A DNA stretch of 64,000 nt from Belliella alkalica (GCF_022549785.1 NZ_JAKZGO010000015.1:1-64000), one strand, 5' to 3'; counted from the first letter of the stretch, positions 1 to 8,679 are shown. The notes: generated by a model not told the origin, from the letters alone. Numbers and translations are program-made.

Positions 1-138
1 TTGCCTTTCAAGAATAATAAGCTCTGATTCGTCAAAAGAACTACCTAATGACTTGACAACTTTATTGATTCTTCCCACTTTTTGGATAATCTGTACACTA
101 AAGCTACCGCTGGAATTCTTTTTGCGTCTTACAAACAT
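1..138 (-). CDS. Transposase N-terminus (IS1634/IS4-like), cut by window edge
   Basis: An open frame runs from an ATG at 138 to the window edge (46 codons). It begins MFVRRKKNSSGSFSVQII and continues with a VGRINKVVKSLGSS stretch. This N-terminus is typical of IS1634-family DDE transposases of Bacteroidota, in which a basic start leads into a K-V-V-K-S-x-G-S-S segment. The catalytic domain lies outside the window, so whether the element is complete cannot be told. I could not identify its terminal inverted repeat between 139 and 268. The family call rests on memory of the N-terminal pattern. Confidence 0.6.
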   Translation of the reverse strand, partial: MFVRRKKNSSGSFSVQIIQKVGRINKVVKSLGSSFDESELIILERQ

Positions 139-292
139 AAACTAAAAATAGTCCGAGACACCCAAAAATACAAAATCAAACAATCTAAGGCAATGAAATT
201 CAAACACTTAATTTTAAACTAAAATACACCCGCACAAAACAGGAAAAAGAGAAAAGCTAAAAAAAGGTTTGCATAAATCAGGCTTGGAACTG

Positions 293-670
293 ATGGATGA
301 TAAGAGAGCTATGCTCATCGAAAAAATTACAAATGTAATAGTCGAAATGGTCCATTATTCTGACGAATTGCCCAAAGTGAATTTTTCCGTTTTTTTGAGC
401 GAGAAGTTAGGGCTTGATTATCACAAGCTCGCTGAGATTTTTTCCAAAACCAAAGGCATTACCATAGAACATTTCATAATCATACATAAGGTAGAGCGAA
501 TCAAAGAACTTATCATTTATGATGAGCTAAATCTGACAGAAATTTCTTACCTCATGCATTACAATAGCGTTTCTCATTTGTCAAGACAGTTTAAGCAAGT
601 GACGGGTTTGACACCTACATTTTTCAAGTCTTTGTCTAGAAGGCAGCGTTTCAACTTAGAGGACCTATAA
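293..670 (+). CDS. AraC-type helix-turn-helix regulator, HTH domain only
   Basis: The protein has 125 residues from the ATG at 293; a TTG at 269 would add eight. The C-terminal ~85 residues form an AraC/HTH_18 domain: IERV-like KVERIKELIIYDELNLTE is the first helix-turn-helix, and SVSHLSRQFKQVTGLTPTFF is the second helix-turn-helix with the family signature. There is no effector-binding jelly-roll or receiver domain, only a short helical N-terminus (ITNVIVEMVHYSDELPKVNF). Small stand-alone AraC proteins of this type are common in Bacteroidota. It is predicted to be a cytoplasmic transcription factor; the ligand and targets are unknown. It is followed by 290 bp that hold an inverted repeat and then the cupin gene, which it may regulate. 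Confidence 0.8.
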   Translation: MDDKRAMLIEKITNVIVEMVHYSDELPKVNFSVFLSEKLGLDYHKLAEIFSKTKGITIEHFIIIHKVERIKELIIYDELNLTEISYLMHYNSVSHLSRQFKQVTGLTPTFFKSLSRRQRFNLEDL

Positions 671-757
671 GATTTTTTTTCCCTCCTCCCTTCATTAAAT
701 TATACAAGATTCTGTTCTAATTATGTAATGATTTCGGCAGCTTAATTGGTGACCTTT

Positions 758-777
758 ATGATATAGCTATATATCAT
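758..777. promoter_or_regulatory. Perfect 8-bp inverted repeat upstream of the cupin gene
   Basis: ATGATATA (758-765) and TATATCAT (770-777) are perfect complements separated by GCTA. The repeat lies in the intergenic stretch between the AraC-type regulator and the cupin gene, about 185 bp before the cupin start. It could be an operator or a short transcript hairpin. No T-run follows, which argues against a terminator. Its role is inference only. Confidence 0.3.
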
Positions 778-960
778 TCCCTTTTGGTTTTGCCTTAATA
801 GTGAATTTTAGCAACGTGTCAATAGAGATGCTTTAATTGTAAACTATTTTATTAAGAAAGCTTCTGTTTAATTCAATCTTTTACAGATTAGGTGAAAAAG
901 CGAAATGTTCATGTAAAACATCTCAAAAGACCTATATCAAATCATCAAAAAATCAAAACA

Positions 961-1305
961 ATGAAAAATCCCGAAGTACTTGAAAAAGGCAAAGTGCATA
1001 TTATCATAGAGATTATAGAATACATTCCCAATGCAGTAGTCAGTAAAACTATTATCAAAAAAACCACCGGCAATGTAACGGCTACATCCATGGCATTAGG
1101 AGAGGAACTAGGGGAAAAGACAACACCTTTTGATACTTATGTTCAAATTATTGATGGTACTGCAGAGGTGAAGATTGAGGATAAGACGTTCTATTTGAAT
1201 TTGGGAGAGGGGATTGTCATTCCTGCCCATTCCAAGCACAGTTTTACAGCCAACGAACAATTCAAGATGATCACTACAGTCATCAAAAGTGGCTACGAAG
1301 AATAG
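961..1305 (+). CDS. Small cupin-domain protein
   Basis: The protein has 114 residues from the ATG at 961. A GTG at 892 would give a 23-residue lysine-rich extension that looks like translated intergenic DNA. One cupin barrel fills the protein: TPFDTYVQIIDGTAEVKIEDKTFYLNLGEGIVIPAHSKHSFTA is split here as the first strand pair (TPFDTYVQIIDG), the turn GEGIVIP and the HSKHSF motif. The first cupin motif, which normally supplies two metal-binding histidines, reads GEKTTPFD and has none, so metal binding is doubtful. It is probably cytoplasmic. The function is unknown; related small cupins accompany stress and redox genes. Confidence 0.75.
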   Translation: MKNPEVLEKGKVHIIIEIIEYIPNAVVSKTIIKKTTGNVTATSMALGEELGEKTTPFDTYVQIIDGTAEVKIEDKTFYLNLGEGIVIPAHSKHSFTANEQFKMITTVIKSGYEE

Positions 1306-1363
1306 CTTCATACTTTAAGAAATAGCACACCCAAACGGACATTGTACTTTCAAATACTAAAAT

Positions 1364-2422
1364 ATGGTAAAAGTAATTAAGCATGGAATTATACTTGACA
1401 AAACCGACAAGGGTTTTGAAAGTGAAGGTGTGCTCAATCCTGCTGCATTCAAGGTTGGAAGCACCATTCATTTGTTTTACAGAGCAGTAGCCAAGGGAAA
1501 TTATTCGACTATCGGTTATTGTAAGCTTTCGACACCTACGGTGATTGAAAGTAGATCTGAAAAGCCAGTTTTACTCCCGCAGTTTGATTATGAATTTCAT
1601 GGCTTGGAAGATCCTCGAATAGTTGAAATTGAAGGAATCTTCTACCTCACCTACACAGCCTACGATGGTGTCAATGCAATGGGCGCCTTGGCGACCTCTA
1701 CAGATTTAGTGAATTGGGAAAAGCGTGGGATCATTTTGCCTCAATTTACATATGAAGATTTCAGACATTTCACGGATCTTGAATGTGCTATAAATGAAAA
1801 ATACATTCGATTCAACGAATATAAGAAAATACAAAAAAGCCAGAAGCAAACAGCTTTTGTTTGGGACAAAAATTTTATGTTTTTCCCGAGAAAAATAAAT
1901 GATAAATTTTGCTTTCTTCATAGGATCAAGCCAGATATCCAAATCGTCGTTGGGTTGGACAAATTGGAGGATCTTACGGTTGAGTTTTGGCAAGAATATT
2001 TTTCCCATTTTGAACACCACATTTTGTTAGCTCCAAAACATCAGCATGAAATAAGTTATATCGGAGGAGGTTGCCCACCTATAGAAACAGAAGCAGGCTG
2101 GCTGATGGTCTATCATGGTGTTCAAGATTCAGTAAGTGGGTATGTATATGCTGCATGCGTCGCTTTATTAGACTTAGATGATCCAAGGAAAGAGCTTTCC
2201 AGACTACCTTATGCATTGTTTTCCCCCGAAGAAGAGTGGGAGACTACAGGTGAAGTAAACAATGTATGCTTCCCAACAGGAGCTATTTTGGATGGAGATA
2301 ATCTTTATATCTATTATGGGGCTGCTGATGAGCGAATAGCAGTAGCCTCGGTAAGCCTCAAGGAGCTTTTAGCAGAATTGGCTGAGTATAATCCAAAAAC
2401 AAAGAAATCACTAACCTTATGA
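1364..2422 (+). CDS. GH130-family glycoside phosphorylase/hydrolase
   Basis: The protein has 352 residues and a five-bladed beta-propeller pattern of the GH130 family, which includes beta-1,2- and beta-1,4-mannoside phosphorylases and hydrolases. Visible marks are FHGLEDPRIVEIEG near residue 82-96 with the conserved Asp of the family, repeated blade motifs such as YLTYTAYDG, and GGCPPIETEAGWLMVYHG near 230. There is no signal peptide, so it acts in the cytoplasm on intracellular oligosaccharides. It is about the usual GH130 length. The stop overlaps the ATG of the following glycosyltransferase gene (ATGA), which shows an operon and suggests a shared mannoside substrate. The exact linkage cannot be read from the sequence. 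Confidence 0.85.
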   Translation: MVKVIKHGIILDKTDKGFESEGVLNPAAFKVGSTIHLFYRAVAKGNYSTIGYCKLSTPTVIESRSEKPVLLPQFDYEFHGLEDPRIVEIEGIFYLTYTAYDGVNAMGALATSTDLVNWEKRGIILPQFTYEDFRHFTDLECAINEKYIRFNEYKKIQKSQKQTAFVWDKNFMFFPRKINDKFCFLHRIKPDIQIVVGLDKLEDLTVEFWQEYFSHFEHHILLAPKHQHEISYIGGGCPPIETEAGWLMVYHGVQDSVSGYVYAACVALLDLDDPRKELSRLPYALFSPEEEWETTGEVNNVCFPTGAILDGDNLYIYYGAADERIAVASVSLKELLAELAEYNPKTKKSLTL

Positions 2423-4773
2423 GAAATTTCATTTCATCTCTTCCGAAATTTTCTAATTTCAAATATCCCAACTCAGAAGGTGGATTTTTATCATTGACAG
2501 ACATCACTTTGACCGAAAACGGATCAAATCTTCCTGAAATCATATTTGTCACATCTTTTCCACCAAGACAATGTGGAATAGCCACTTATACCCAAGATTT
2601 GGTTCAGGCTCTTGAAAACCAATTTGGAGAAAGCTTCAAATATTCAATCTGTGCTTTGGAATCTGCTAAGGAGCAGTTTACCTACGAACAAAAGCCAAAA
2701 TTTGTATTGAATACTGATAATAGAAATTCCTATGCAAAAACTGCTTTCAATCTAAATAGAGACTATAATGTAAAGCTGATTGTGATTCAGCACGAGTTTG
2801 GATTGTTTGCTTCCGAACTGAATGATTTTAACCTTTTTATTTATAGTATTTCAAAACCAATAGTTTTTGTTTTTCATACTGTACTTCCAAATCCGACTGA
2901 AGACATGAGAAGTCAAGTACTAGACATGGCTGCTAATGCCGCTTCAATTGTAGTAATGACACAGAGCGCTAGAGATATTTTGGTAGAAGAATACAATTTA
3001 GAAGCTGAAAAAATCACCATTATTCCTCATGGAACTCATTTGCTATCACCTTTGGAAAGTAATGGTTTGAAGGTGAAATATAACCTTGAAGACAAAAAAG
3101 TACTTTCAACTTTTGGATTGTTAGGGAAGAGCAAATGCATTGAAACTACCTTGAATGCCTTGCTAAGCATCATTCAGCAGCATCCCGATGTGCTGTTTTT
3201 GGTTTTGGGCAAAACACATCCAAACATTGTAAAGGAAGAAGGTGAAAAGTATAGAGATTCATTGCATGAAATAGTCAGAGTATTACAGCTTGAAAAGCAC
3301 GTAAGGTTTGTTAATGAATACTTGCCCTTACCTATTTTATTGGAATATCTTCAACTTACTGATGTTTACCTCTTTACTTCCAATGACCCCAATCAAGCAG
3401 TAAGCGGTACATTTTCTTATGCTGTGAGCTCAGGTAGTCCTGTAATTTCAACCCCAATTCCCCATGCAAAAGAAGTCTTAAGTGGAAATAATGGGCTTAT
3501 AGTAGATTTTGAAAATCCTCAACAATTGGCGAAAGCAGTCATTTCTCTTTTGGGAAATGAAAAATTAAGAGCTGAGATTTCTTCTAATAGTTTTCACAAA
3601 ATGGCATTTACGGCTTGGCAAAATTCAGCAATTGCCCATACTATGGTTTTCAAAAATCTTACTGAAAACGAAATTGAGATTAAATATTCCTTGCCAAAAA
3701 TCAATTTGGATCATATCAAAAAGATGACTACTGATTTTGGGATGATTCAATTTTCAAAAATCGCATCGCCTGATTTGGAATCGGGATATACTTTGGATGA
3801 CAATGCTAGGGCTTTGATCGCCATCTGTCAGCATTATCAACTTTACAAAAATGAAGAAGACCTTTTATTGATTGACAAATATTTAAAATTTGTCAAATAT
3901 TGCATGCAGTTCAATGGAGAGTTTTTGAATTACGTGAATGTAAATGAAGAATTTTCTTTTCAAAATTACCCAGAAAACCTCGAAGATAGCAATGGAAGGG
4001 CTGTTTGGGCTTTAGGCTATGTCATTTCTCTCAATGAAATTTTGCCTGATACATATGTAGATGAAGCGGAAAAAATACTTCAAAAAGCACTGCCTCATTT
4101 AGATAAAATTCACTCGACCCGTGCAATGGCATTTGTCATCAAAGGATTGCATTATCAAAACAAAAATGAAAACACATCTTTGATTCAAAGACTTGGCAAT
4201 AGATTGGTGAAAATGTATGCACATGAAAAGTCAAATGATTGGCATTGGTTCGAAAGTTATCTGACTTATGGCAATAGCCTATTGCCAGAAGCTTTACTTT
4301 GTGCTTATCTAAGTACCAATTTCGAATTGTTCAAAGTGGTTGCCAAAGAAAGCTTTGAGTTTTTGCTTTCCAAGATCTTTATCGATGGAAAAATCAAAGT
4401 CATTTCCAACAAAGGTTGGCATGTAAGGAACGAGACATCTTTTGCTCCCGTAGGAGGAGAGCAACCTATTGATATAGCATATACGATTATGGCTTTGGAA
4501 AAATTTTATCATGTTTTTGGCCTTGAGTCTTACAGTCAAAAAGCAAAAACTGCCTTTAATTGGTTTTTGGGAGACAACCATTTGAATCAAATAGTTTACA
4601 ATCCCTGTACAGGTGGCTGTTATGACGGGATAGAGGAATTCAATGTCAACCTCAACCAAGGAGCCGAATCCACTTTGAGCTACTTGATGGGAAGGTTGGC
4701 TATCAAAAGGCTGCTAGACTTCGAGGAAGAATCAGTGTTTCTGCCCGCAAGAGAAGTTTTTGAAGAATTGTAA
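2419..4773 (+). CDS. GT4 glycosyltransferase fused to a C-terminal helical (alpha/alpha) domain
   Basis: The protein has 784 residues. Residues ~30-420 are a GT-B/GT4 glycosyltransferase: PRQCGIATYTQDLVQAL is the acceptor-side start motif, HGTHLLSP precedes the donor domain, and SGTFSYAVSSGSPVISTPIPHAKE with a following acidic residue forms the nucleotide-sugar site. Residues ~430-784 are a separate helical domain with repeated aromatic/glycine turns (YTLDDNARALIAICQHYQ, DSNGRAVWALGY, GCYDGIEE), resembling (alpha/alpha)6 barrel enzymes. No signal peptide or membrane helix is present. It overlaps the GH130 gene by 4 bp and probably makes or remodels a mannose-containing glycan with it. The function of the C-terminal domain is not established here. 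Confidence 0.8.
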   Translation: MRNFISSLPKFSNFKYPNSEGGFLSLTDITLTENGSNLPEIIFVTSFPPRQCGIATYTQDLVQALENQFGESFKYSICALESAKEQFTYEQKPKFVLNTDNRNSYAKTAFNLNRDYNVKLIVIQHEFGLFASELNDFNLFIYSISKPIVFVFHTVLPNPTEDMRSQVLDMAANAASIVVMTQSARDILVEEYNLEAEKITIIPHGTHLLSPLESNGLKVKYNLEDKKVLSTFGLLGKSKCIETTLNALLSIIQQHPDVLFLVLGKTHPNIVKEEGEKYRDSLHEIVRVLQLEKHVRFVNEYLPLPILLEYLQLTDVYLFTSNDPNQAVSGTFSYAVSSGSPVISTPIPHAKEVLSGNNGLIVDFENPQQLAKAVISLLGNEKLRAEISSNSFHKMAFTAWQNSAIAHTMVFKNLTENEIEIKYSLPKINLDHIKKMTTDFGMIQFSKIASPDLESGYTLDDNARALIAICQHYQLYKNEEDLLLIDKYLKFVKYCMQFNGEFLNYVNVNEEFSFQNYPENLEDSNGRAVWALGYVISLNEILPDTYVDEAEKILQKALPHLDKIHSTRAMAFVIKGLHYQNKNENTSLIQRLGNRLVKMYAHEKSNDWHWFESYLTYGNSLLPEALLCAYLSTNFELFKVVAKESFEFLLSKIFIDGKIKVISNKGWHVRNETSFAPVGGEQPIDIAYTIMALEKFYHVFGLESYSQKAKTAFNWFLGDNHLNQIVYNPCTGGCYDGIEEFNVNLNQGAESTLSYLMGRLAIKRLLDFEEESVFLPAREVFEEL

Positions 4774-5181
4774 AATTCAGGCTTGATATTATCGCTGTTT
4801 CTAAACGTAATTTGCTCCATCATGGGAGTGGTACCCCTTGCTTAGCTTGCGGCTTTGCGGATACTCATATTTTTTTATGTGTATCAGCTTTCTTGCGCGT
4901 AGCCAAATAATAGATTTTTGGAGGATCGATTTGTGTTTCTGTTGACTGTGAACTATTGTCTGATGACGAGTATTCGCAACTTACAAAGCTACTTCTTACC
5001 CAACGTGCAACATTGCGGATACTCATATATTTTTTTGATAAGAATTCTAAATAAACATTGTTCAGGGGGATTTATTTTTAAATTTGCAATCTTATAATTA
5101 AAGAGCAACAGTTTTGGATTTTGAATCTTCCAAATCTAAAATCTACCCGAAAGCAATCGGGGTTAAAATCTAAAATCCAAA
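4774..5181. repeat. 408-bp intergenic spacer with a direct repeat
   Basis: No gene was found. The 16-bp sequence TTGCGGATACTCATAT occurs at 4855-4870 and again at 5013-5028. Each copy is followed by a T-rich run, so the similarity extends to about 22 bp. The stretch near 4840-4860 (GCTTGCGGCTTTGCGG) resembles the degenerate GC-rich repeats common between genes of this phylum. Just before hisH, at 5145-5163, lies a hairpin with CCCGA and TCGGG arms. The gene-proximal part is rich in AATCTAAAATC-type repeats like the other his spacers. Confidence 0.6.
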
Positions 5182-5775
5182 ATGCAAGTAGCAGTCATCA
5201 AATACAATGCAGGCAACGTCCAATCTGTTCTTTACGCATTAGAAAGGCTTGGTGCAGAAGCGATTTTGACAGATGACCTAGATCAAATCTCAAAAGCTGA
5301 TAAAGTTATCTTTCCCGGTCAGGGAGAAGCAAGCACAGCGATGAGATATCTGAAAGAAAAGCAGCTAGACCAATTGATTCCAAATCTTAAACAACCCTTT
5401 TTTGGTGTTTGTCTTGGGCAGCAATTGCTTTGTGAGCATTCCGAAGAGAATGACACAGCATGTTTGGGTGTGTTTCCTGTCAAAGTCAAAAAGTTCATAC
5501 CTGAAAATATAGCTGATTTCAAAGTTCCCCACGTAGGTTGGAACAATCTCTTTGATCTCAAAACCCCATTGCTCAAAGGTCTCAGTGATGAATCCTTTGT
5601 ATATTATGTTCATAGCTTTTACTGTGAACTTAGTGATTATACCATCGCTTCGACTAACTATGTGCATGAATTTGCTGGGTTGATGCACAAAGACAACTTC
5701 TACGCCATGCAAGCCCATCCCGAAAAGAGCGGCTTGGTAGGAGAAAGGATCTTGAAGAATTTCCTTAGCTTGTAG
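5182..5775 (+). CDS. hisH: Imidazole glycerol phosphate synthase, glutaminase subunit
   Basis: The protein has 197 residues, normal for HisH. It is a class I glutamine amidotransferase: FFGVCLGQQLL carries the nucleophile Cys near residue 77, and the C-terminal HPEKSG carries the catalytic His and Glu. It delivers ammonia from glutamine to HisF for imidazole ring formation in histidine biosynthesis. The start IKYNAGNVQSVLYALERLG is typical. It is the first of four his genes here, followed by hisA, hisF and hisIE. The upstream gene pair is unrelated, so hisG, hisD, hisC and hisB must lie elsewhere. Confidence 0.95.
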   Translation: MQVAVIKYNAGNVQSVLYALERLGAEAILTDDLDQISKADKVIFPGQGEASTAMRYLKEKQLDQLIPNLKQPFFGVCLGQQLLCEHSEENDTACLGVFPVKVKKFIPENIADFKVPHVGWNNLFDLKTPLLKGLSDESFVYYVHSFYCELSDYTIASTNYVHEFAGLMHKDNFYAMQAHPEKSGLVGERILKNFLSL

Positions 5776-6098
5776 GAAGTACGAAGTGATAAGTACAAAG
5801 AAGCGAGAGACTAGAAGCGAGAGACTAGAAACGAGATGCGAGACGAAGTGTCAAGAAACGCGAAGCGAGAAACAAAAAGCTAGATTCAAGACAGGACTAA
5901 GCCACCTCGATCCCGAAAGCATTCGGGAGAAGCTTGTCCCGCAGAATTGCGGGGAGGACTCCCAACCTTAAAACTTTCCAACCTTCCAACAATCTTGTAA
6001 TTTTAAAATCCGCCACGGCGGACAAGTTCTTCCAATTTTCAAATCTACCAATCTAAAATCACCAATCTAAAATCACCAATCTAAAATCTACAATTAAA
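5776..6098. repeat. hisH-hisA spacer built of purine-rich repeats, hairpins and pyrimidine-rich repeats
   Basis: No gene is supported; a 61-codon open frame at 5786-5971 is repeat translation. The spacer begins with a purine-rich tract that repeats GCGAGAGACTAGAA (5802-5860). It continues with two GC hairpins, TCCCGAA/TTCGGGA (5911-5928) and TCCCGCA/TGCGGG (5937-5954), and then a TCCGCC/GGCGGA palindrome (6009-6022) followed by ACAAGTT. It ends with three tandem copies of CCAATCTAAAATC-type sequence before the hisA ATG. The stretch 5972-6010 is nearly repeated at 7010-7053 before hisF. Confidence 0.7.
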
Positions 6099-6812
6099 AT
6101 GTATATCATACCCGCAATAGACATCATCGACGGAAAATGTGTTCGGCTTACCCAAGGCGACTACAATCAGAAGAAAGAATACCATGACAGCCCATTGGAA
6201 ATGGCTAAAAGATTCGAGGATGCTGGAATCAAGAGGTTACATTTAGTGGATTTGGATGGTGCTAAAGCAAAGAAAATTATCAATAAAGAAGTTTTAAAAT
6301 CCGTTACTTCAGGCACATCCCTTCAAGTAGATTTTGGAGGAGGTGTACAGTCTGATGAAGATATAGCCTTGGCATTCGAGTTGGGAGCGTATCAGTTGAC
6401 AGGAGGAAGTATAGCAGTGAAAAATCCAAGCATGTTTGAATCTTGGATTGCAAAATATGGAGGAGAAAAAATCATCCTTGGAGCTGATGCAAAAAATAGG
6501 AAAATTGCTATTTCAGGTTGGGAGGAAACTACATCCATGGATTTGATAGACTTCATTAAGGATTATCACGCCAAAGGGATCAGCTACGTGATCTGTACTG
6601 ATGTAGCCAAAGATGGTTTGCTTCAGGGGCCATCAGTGGACTTGTACAAAGAGATCCTTCAAGAAATCCCAAATATCAAATTGATTGCAAGCGGTGGTGT
6701 GTCCAATGTCAAAGACCTCGAAGAACTTCAAAAAACAGGTGTGTACGGAGCCATAGTCGGCAAAGCCTACTACGAAGGAAGAATCAGCCTTGAAGAGCTA
6801 GCTGCTTTTTGA
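6099..6812 (+). CDS. hisA: ProFAR isomerase (phosphoribosylformimino-AICAR-P isomerase)
   Basis: The protein has 237 residues, a single TIM barrel of normal HisA length. The first strand YIIPAIDIIDGKCVRLTQGD carries the catalytic Asp near residue 8. The second acidic residue lies in YVICTDVAKDG near residue 167, and LIASGGVSN holds the phosphate-binding glycines. It catalyses the Amadori rearrangement of ProFAR to PRFAR, the substrate of HisF/HisH. It sits between hisH and hisF in pathway order with 323 bp and 260 bp spacers on either side, unusually long for a his operon. Confidence 0.95.
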   Translation: MYIIPAIDIIDGKCVRLTQGDYNQKKEYHDSPLEMAKRFEDAGIKRLHLVDLDGAKAKKIINKEVLKSVTSGTSLQVDFGGGVQSDEDIALAFELGAYQLTGGSIAVKNPSMFESWIAKYGGEKIILGADAKNRKIAISGWEETTSMDLIDFIKDYHAKGISYVICTDVAKDGLLQGPSVDLYKEILQEIPNIKLIASGGVSNVKDLEELQKTGVYGAIVGKAYYEGRISLEELAAF

Positions 6813-7072
6813 GAAGCTAGAGACGACTAGAACTACCTTAAAGGGGCAATTAAACTACTTCTTGATTCAGTATTCGGAGTTCAAAATTCTAAATTAAAAA
6901 TGTCGAATATCGAATGTCAAACGATGAATTATGAAGTGCAGAAGATTAATTATTCCTATCTTCTTATAATTTAAAAATCTTCCAATCTCGCTTAAGCTAA
7001 CCTTACAACCTTACAACTTTCAAACTTTCCAACAATCTTCTAATTTTAAATCTTTCAATTCCCCAATCCAAA
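6813..7072. repeat. hisA-hisF spacer with the same modular repeats
   Basis: The spacer has a short purine-rich GAGAAGCTAGAGACGAC-type tract right after the hisA stop. The middle is rich in AATTCTAAATTAAAAATG-like runs. The final ~65 bp (7010-7053 and on to the ATG) are a pyrimidine-rich tract that nearly repeats 5972-6010 from the previous spacer (TTTCCAACAATCTT-TAATTTTAAA). No open frame was supported. Confidence 0.6.
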
Positions 7073-7828
7073 ATGCTGACAAAAAGAATCATCCCCTGCC
7101 TAGATATCAAAGATGGCCGTACGGTCAAAGGAGTTAATTTTGTGGAGTTAAGAGATGCAGGTGATCCTGTAGAATTAGCTAAGATATATTCAGATGAAGG
7201 TGCGGATGAATTGGTGTTTTTGGATATCACTGCAACTGTGGACAAGCGAAAAACTTTGGCAGAGCTCGTGACCAAAGTAGCGAAAGCCATCAATATACCA
7301 TTTACCGTGGGAGGAGGGATCTCAACTGTGGAGGATGTGAAAATTTTGCTAAACGCAGGGGCCGATAAAATTTCAATCAATTCCGCAGCAGTAAAAAATC
7401 CAGACATCATCAATGAAATGGCGCTTGAATTTGGGAGCCAATGTATTGTGGTGGCTATAGATACAAGAAATGTCGATGGAATTGACTTTGTGCATACACA
7501 TGGAGGAAGAAAAGCAACTATCTTGCAAACACAAGCTTGGGCACAAGAAGTCTGTGAACGAGGTGCTGGAGAAATTCTCTTGACCTCCATGGACCATGAT
7601 GGTACAAAAGCAGGCTTTGCCAACGAAATTACCGCAGAAATATCCAGCATGCTTTCCATCCCGGTAATTGCATCTGGAGGAGCAGGAAATATCGGACATT
7701 TCAAGGATGTATTTACCTTTGGAAAAGCAGATGCTGCTTTGGCCGCAAGCATTTTCCATTTCAAAGAAATTCCAATTCCCGAATTGAAGGCCTATCTTAG
7801 CGGTGAATATATTGCGGTTAGAAAATGA
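7073..7828 (+). CDS. hisF: Imidazole glycerol phosphate synthase, cyclase subunit
   Basis: The protein has 251 residues and a complete HisF TIM barrel. The catalytic Asp near residue 11 is in [16 protein letters not shown], the second Asp near 130 is in [13 protein letters not shown], and [11 protein letters not shown] is a phosphate-binding loop. With HisH it converts PRFAR plus ammonia into imidazole glycerol phosphate and AICAR. The ATG at 7073 gives the family-typical MLTKRIIPC start. The partners hisH and hisA lie upstream. Confidence 0.96.
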   Translation: MLTKRIIPCLDIKDGRTVKGVNFVELRDAGDPVELAKIYSDEGADELVFLDITATVDKRKTLAELVTKVAKAINIPFTVGGGISTVEDVKILLNAGADKISINSAAVKNPDIINEMALEFGSQCIVVAIDTRNVDGIDFVHTHGGRKATILQTQAWAQEVCERGAGEILLTSMDHDGTKAGFANEITAEISSMLSIPVIASGGAGNIGHFKDVFTFGKADAALAASIFHFKEIPIPELKAYLSGEYIAVRK

Positions 7829-8070
7829 GATTTGAGATTTGAGACATGAGATACAAGATGCAAGACTCAAGACAGAGAGAGGCGAGAAGCTAGAAGTTAG
7901 AAACGAGATAGCGAAGATGTAATCAACCCCGAATGGGCCTGCCTGACGTAGGCAGGGTCTAACCATGAGTAACTTGTCCGCCGTGGCGGAGCCCCGTGTG
8001 AAACACGGTGGTAAATAAATTCAAATCCCATTAAACCTACGACCCTAATGGGGTCGAATTCTAGATAACA
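7829..8070. repeat. hisF-hisIE spacer with four GC hairpins
   Basis: Purine-rich GAGATTTGAGA/GAGACATGAGATAC repeats follow the hisF stop (7829-7915). Four hairpins follow: CCTGCCT/AGGCAGG (7938-7956), TCCGCC/GGCGGA (7977-7990), CCGTGT/ACACGG (7994-8008) and CGACCC/GGGTCG (8040-8056). The stretch 7970-7990 is an inverted copy of 6009-6029, with 20 of 21 bases complementary. No T-run follows any hairpin, so none looks like an intrinsic terminator. Confidence 0.65.
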
Positions 8071-8679
8071 ATGAACAAACTGAAAATAGATTTCGAAAAA
8101 GTAGATGGCCTTGTGCCTGCAGTAATTCAAGATGCAGACTCCAACATAGTTTTGATGTTGGGCTACATGAACCAAGAAGCTTTGGACATCACTTTGGATA
8201 CCAAAAAAGTAACGTTTTTCTCCAGAACAAAAAACAGACTTTGGACGAAGGGAGAAACTTCAGGAAATTTCCTGAATGTCGTTTCCTTGACTGTGGACTG
8301 TGACAATGATACAGTCTTGGTCAAAGCCAGACCAGTTGGACCTGTTTGTCATACTGGTGACGATACCTGTTTTTCCGAAGAAAATAGAAGCAAGACCTTC
8401 TTCATAGATGAACTTAGAGCCATCATCAAAGACCGTAAAAACAATCCTACTGACAAATCCTACACAGCATCTCTTTTTGCCAAAGGCATCAATAAAGTAG
8501 CCCAAAAAGTAGGGGAGGAAGCTGTGGAGATTGTGATCGAAGCTAAAGATGACAACAAAGAGCTTTTCATGGGAGAAGCAGCTGATTTACTCTATCACTA
8601 CTTAGTGCTATTGGAAGCAAAAGGCTACGAGCTTGATGAAGTCATGGATGTGTTGATAGATAGACATCAGAAGAAATAA
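8071..8679 (+). CDS. hisIE: Bifunctional phosphoribosyl-AMP cyclohydrolase / phosphoribosyl-ATP pyrophosphatase
   Basis: The protein has 202 residues and a two-domain HisIE. Residues ~1-105 are HisI: FFSRTKNRLWTKGETSGN is followed by the metal-binding cluster CDNDTVLV and PVCHTGDDTCF, with its three cysteines. Residues ~110-202 are HisE: KVGEEAVEIVIEAKDD and EAADLLYHYLVLL carry the acidic Mg-binding residues of the MazG-like fold. It performs steps two and three of histidine synthesis. Only 2 bp separate its stop from the next gene, a LytTR regulator. Confidence 0.96.
   Translation: MNKLKIDFEKVDGLVPAVIQDADSNIVLMLGYMNQEALDITLDTKKVTFFSRTKNRLWTKGETSGNFLNVVSLTVDCDNDTVLVKARPVGPVCHTGDDTCFSEENRSKTFFIDELRAIIKDRKNNPTDKSYTASLFAKGINKVAQKVGEEAVEIVIEAKDDNKELFMGEAADLLYHYLVLLEAKGYELDEVMDVLIDRHQKK

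Noticed and set aside
5786-5971. 61-codon open frame rich in Glu, Arg and Lys after hisH
   Set aside because: It translates purine-rich tandem repeats of the his spacer and has no protein-like composition or homologue I know.
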